The position numbers and the translations under genes are program-made. This document shows positions 26,301 to 26,353 of a stretch of DNA of 26,353 bases, in pieces; within the stretch, counting starts at the first letter, position 1; each line of letters begins with the position of its first letter. A model generated the notes under the pieces. The model had not been told where the DNA came from. It was given only the letters and a program-made list of their open reading frames with translations, and made no database searches. Location: IMG/VR virus record IMGVR_UViG_3300021961_000543, positions 1 through 26,353 of that record; one strand, given 5' to 3'. Source of the stretch: a virus.

Positions 26301-26353
26301 TCAACTCAACTAGACTTCCCTCCATTTCTGGAATTAAAAAAGTCTCAGTGTCT
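20320..26353 (-). CDS. Giant baseplate-region structural protein with YHYH-type domain (5' partial)
   Basis: The frame is open to the right edge: nine sense codons (DTETFLIPE) precede the first internal Met at 26325, so the true start lies outside and at least 2010 residues are encoded. Near residues 410-590 (counted from that Met) there is a YHYH-type domain with SPIVGWAYDGCPIYGPYAYE and later YPQGIYAYYCTIDENNNPVF. GxxY beta repeats occur several times (TNPGYDYEGVP, INPGVGYAST, VDGGFDYEIGD, IYGGYNYKRVP, SHAGKNYRTSP), as does a HKFKTGDRIVYSNNG module shared in style with the next protein. The C-terminal 120 residues (FQISAVHFKDYNNLVSYGFA, then YILSFTPKVSGDYNFKII) form another beta domain. From position (before gp8, where gp6 and gp7 are expected) it is a baseplate component, but I see no match to T4 gp7. 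It ends 14 nt before the next start. Confidence 0.78.
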   Translation of the reverse strand, partial: DTETFLIPEMEGSLVELKVTNPGYDYEGVPSVIITGGNREDVPTTVKMRYIDKVKKFNATTKDTVVRTLGDYFQFSSIHPFVDGEAVVYETFGTFPIGIGTVVNDGTLLDQGVYYVSTVGSATSIRIANTKEDAINGTNLINLRTTGGGVQQFRSLEKIQVIDKVSFVGIQSGFKYKKLSFGVDNINIFDNIFYFDDHQYDNGEEVIVTSEGTPLGGITEGQIYYIDKLDNNSFRLTEDKKRTQIVNISDLDFATTYFVQYPPIEVSIDGKIKKTASAVTGYGATIVPVVRGYVKKVEVQRGLSKPAKQLLGEKNIINYHKKPLVQVLEGYDGEFYPLIQDGKIIDVVVKNAGQKYFNDFELVITGQGYGAEISPVISNGEIYNGQVSYGQIIDVKIINPGVGYASTDTVVKVVNKGKNLKVSANLVNWTLNEVSKLGISNLRNGYLFGAKYSKFGNTFGTFFLDSNLINSFGIQSAKHSPIVGWAYDGCPIYGPYAYEFTNGSGSIIRMVSGYTRNKVSPSQSIDCIEDYTFTNTGTLDENNGRFAVTPEYPQGIYAYYCTIDENNNPVFPYIIGNTFNYIPEESNFNVNQNQDLNFNDLGIIKYTRPYRVEDKENYYEYFNLVTKSPNPDAIINSTSGGSIKSVDIVDGGFDYEIGDKIEFEDELSGGVGAFAVVNSISGVSISTITSGITSFSDVVFYSSGSSVVGVATTAHGFKNATYINISGISTTEHSSLEGFFKINVEESSTVLSEALPDASTTGLVTSIKVKAPVIGYNIDDEVKIGSEVLRIVGVDNINSRLNVLRYSGSPGYSTGSTVSNVVSSFTLSDFNYNKSISQTDDSYYFNPVNSISVGISTIAGVGNTLTSYPLGVGVSITKYIEHGQIYLPNHKFKTGDRIVYSNNGSSITTNAGLLSDLPNIFVVKISEYSIGLVQDIKDINNWDALLRYNAVGTGNLHKFKTQRPNIVTGDISQVNVNVSLASSHGLDIGNNINLKVISGITTTFTVGYANTSKRVLIDSQINPQVKVYSNDIVVFDLTDSTISGKDFNLYSDEFFRNPYFGNEESGIEVIKSNTQLTLNITENTPKILYYNLVDITSGEEIYSDFTVTNNNQLKIESSLYNRSSKIIGVTSTTFDYNLPVYPERSEYTSSLSDLSYSVLDSGIKGPVNSLKLIYGGYNYKRVPDIKKITTTSGKGLDLFPVSTTIGNVKSIKILNTETVYPSDKTLSPVSNTFSALKIKDSYVVSGVSVSHAGKNYRTSPTLILYNQTTGEVDDKFQASAIVTKNTVERVVVTNKSSKLKSTDDKVLAINNSNGVRILNASSSGSDPYLVELTLETPISGFTTSNPIPFSVGDEIFVENIIASTGSGYNSSDYGYSTFTVTYVNQNTGSPNAATIRYELDKFPGVFSALTFNATVSLNDNIAKFETTLEKSKYFNSEIISPLDKQIINNPNNEPITNIIKVHNSDGLKIDDEIVGKTSNAASDIYKIEKFNSSLKLDSSVSESIGWKDFRGNLSSILQKLQDSDYYQNFSYSLKSRKSYTEWQPILSDLSHVSGYKQFGDLSVESQLPVSIGSTLTVGSDQSSLISISLVSEQDVTSIQNFDLVIEEDIDESDGVYSEYLKFTTKKLSDYILSRNNRVLSIDDISNQFDTDNSPFLTVTIDTVDTTDEIVLKYFFFISSTISFFGDFELPQIMDVFVNRTGPIIDITSYAYYYDFYNNGIVQKPLGEIKANISPTNDDEVTIEFVPKNIFNSYSIAAVKETASLVAGITSTSYGYVDTIESTQEYAASGSPSSQVVYSYPLADLESGIGFIGVSSASKRVEESFEFSFVKNVDNVIDFNVFAESKTKNLGTFGISTTPGGSVEFTYTPAVGIALTVMSNLQIIHDNPTSPYDVVTDLTVTTSENYNYSGSSQVGVTTVPQTFAATKYIVQAEKTVGLSTERSIFQISAVHFKDYNNLVSYGFAGNMSPEEFAIENVYNPSGPEYILSFTPKVSGDYNFKIIKKSIISSNI

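Overview
The window is a late structural-gene block of a T4-like contractile-tailed phage (myovirus), almost certainly marine. Every supported gene is on the minus strand, so transcription runs from the right edge to the left edge. The DNA is visibly A+T-rich. The gene order (giant baseplate proteins, gp8, a DUF4815 protein, two small ORFs, gp13, gp14, a fibre, gp15, gp16, a DUF6321 protein) and the style of the proteins (collagen-like fibre, YHYH domain, DUF4815, DUF6321) resemble marine cyanomyoviruses and pelagimyophages. The host cannot be decided from this window: no photosynthesis or other host-like gene is present.

Layout in transcription order: (1) 26353-20320, a giant baseplate-region protein whose start lies beyond the right edge, with a YHYH-type domain. 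(2) 20305-17201, a second large structural protein. (3) 17173-15632, the baseplate wedge protein gp8. (4) 15627-9166, a 2153-residue DUF4815 structural protein. (5) 9169-8936 and 8946-8761, two small conserved-looking genes. (6) 8744-7914, neck protein gp13. (7) 7912-6539, neck protein gp14 with a repeat-rich insertion. (8) 6511-3386, a 1041-residue collagen-like fibre carrying an inserted cupredoxin-like domain, beta modules and a LamG-type domain. (9) 3369-3241, an orphan fibre-tip-like peptide behind a run of nine G. (10) 3208-2354, tail terminator/sheath stabiliser gp15 with an EF-hand-like loop. (11) 2367-1939, small terminase gp16. (12) 1928-990, a basic DUF6321 protein. (13) 988-674, a small conserved-looking hypothetical protein. 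(14) 670-1, a virion structural protein cut by the left edge.

The genes are tightly packed and several are coupled by overlap or by stop-T-ATG junctions. In the few short gaps a T4-late-promoter-like TAAATA core recurs, usually 16 to 21 nt before an ATG and often overlapping the previous stop codon. Together the products build the baseplate periphery (1-4), the neck and tail-head joint (6, 7, 10), host-facing fibres (8, 9) and the start of the DNA-packaging machinery (11). gp17 would be expected beyond the left edge. No tRNA, CRISPR array, insertion sequence or origin was seen, and no gene-free stretch exceeds about 35 bases.

The least ordinary points are the cupredoxin-like domain with Cys/His/Met ligand-like residues inside the fibre, a 13-bp perfect inverted repeat at the fibre's anchor/collagen junction, the G9 tract with an out-of-frame tip cassette, an EF-hand-like loop in gp15, and small beta-repeat modules shared between neck and baseplate proteins.
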